Assembly (NCBI RefSeq): GCF_012530535.1
Contig: NZ_CP051299.1
Coordinates: forward strand, 2,480,001-2,544,000
From: Microcella flavibacter
GTDB taxonomy: Bacteria; Actinomycetota; Actinomycetes; Actinomycetales; Microbacteriaceae
Length of the DNA: 64,000 bases
Direction of reading: 5' to 3'
The notes under the pieces are model-generated. The model was not told the DNA's origin, searched no databases, and saw only the letters and a list, made by a program, of their open reading frames with translations. Positions 63,941 through 64,000 of this stretch are shown piece by piece. The translations under genes were made by a program, and so were the position numbers. Position 1 is the first letter of the stretch; every line of letters starts with the position of its first letter.

Positions 63941-64000
63941 TCACTCTTCGCGCTGGCGAAGTACGAACTGCGCCATGTGGGGAACAGTGAAGGCCACCAG
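63941..64000 (-). CDS. C-terminal fragment of a minus-strand gene
   Basis: The last 60 bases, read on the minus strand, encode LVAFTVPHMAQFVLRQREE followed by TGA at 63941. The residue mix is plausible for a protein end, and it sits convergent to the aldolase gene. It is too short to identify. Confidence 0.3.
   Translation of the reverse strand: MVAFTVPHMAQFVLRQREE

Overview
The window looks like chromosome from a high-GC Gram-positive bacterium, most likely Micrococcales and probably Microbacteriaceae. This is an inference, because no rRNA or tRNA gene is present. The reasons are strongly GC-biased third codon positions, many GTG starts with GTGA/ATGA overlaps, TANNNT boxes 6-8 bases before start codons (leaderless transcription), a class E sortase, DUF6421, a DUF2256+DUF3253 protein and a non-pyruvoyl, purely actinobacterial style of gene content.

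Positions 1-15.1 kb are accessory DNA. A Tn552/Tn5053-like module (TniB start, TniA-type transposase, serine resolvase) and a second, related resolvase in the opposite orientation bracket a cadmium module: the CmtR-type sensor and a frameshifted CadD exporter. Next comes a copper or metal-handling block on the minus strand (beta-propeller lipoprotein, DUF305 lipoprotein, small DUF6153-like membrane protein, alpha/beta hydrolase). A two-gene membrane cassette of unknown function, a class E sortase, two M23 endopeptidases (the second frameshifted), a membrane DUF305 protein, a ResA'-ResB' deletion scar and an APC permease follow.

Positions 15.3-17.7 kb hold purL, an isolated housekeeping gene. 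Positions 17.7-30.95 kb are a second island, opened by an IS481-like remnant. It is one co-directional run: a Tat lipoprotein multicopper oxidase, a P1B ATPase with an atypical CPD motif, phosphoketolase, a beta-phosphoglucomutase/GH65 phosphorylase fusion, an archaeal-type (type II) GAPDH and an ABC1/UbiB kinase preceded by an 18-codon leader ORF. It ends in a truncated ORF and two hairpins. The combination of copper detoxification with a glycolytic bypass is the most interesting system in the window.

Positions 30.95-64 kb are ordinary chromosome of higher GC. It contains an acetate/pyruvate-type symporter (ActP + DUF485) diverging from a LytS/LytT two-component pair and a second SSS symporter, then a DMT exporter, chorismate mutase, a glycosyltransferase with an HDO-like protein, purA, a beta-ketoadipate thiolysis operon (pcaIJF-like), a self-palindrome TetR gene, an rRNA/tRNA methylase, an orphan beta-class DNA methyltransferase, pyrE, xthA, transglutaminase, DedA, an auxin-efflux-type carrier, DUF6421+SDR, a NarL-type two-component system, a NatAB-like ABC exporter, nitroreductase and threonine aldolase. 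Four intergenic palindromic repeats with TGCAGGA-type arms and an enriched GGATGC hexamer are seen only in this core part.
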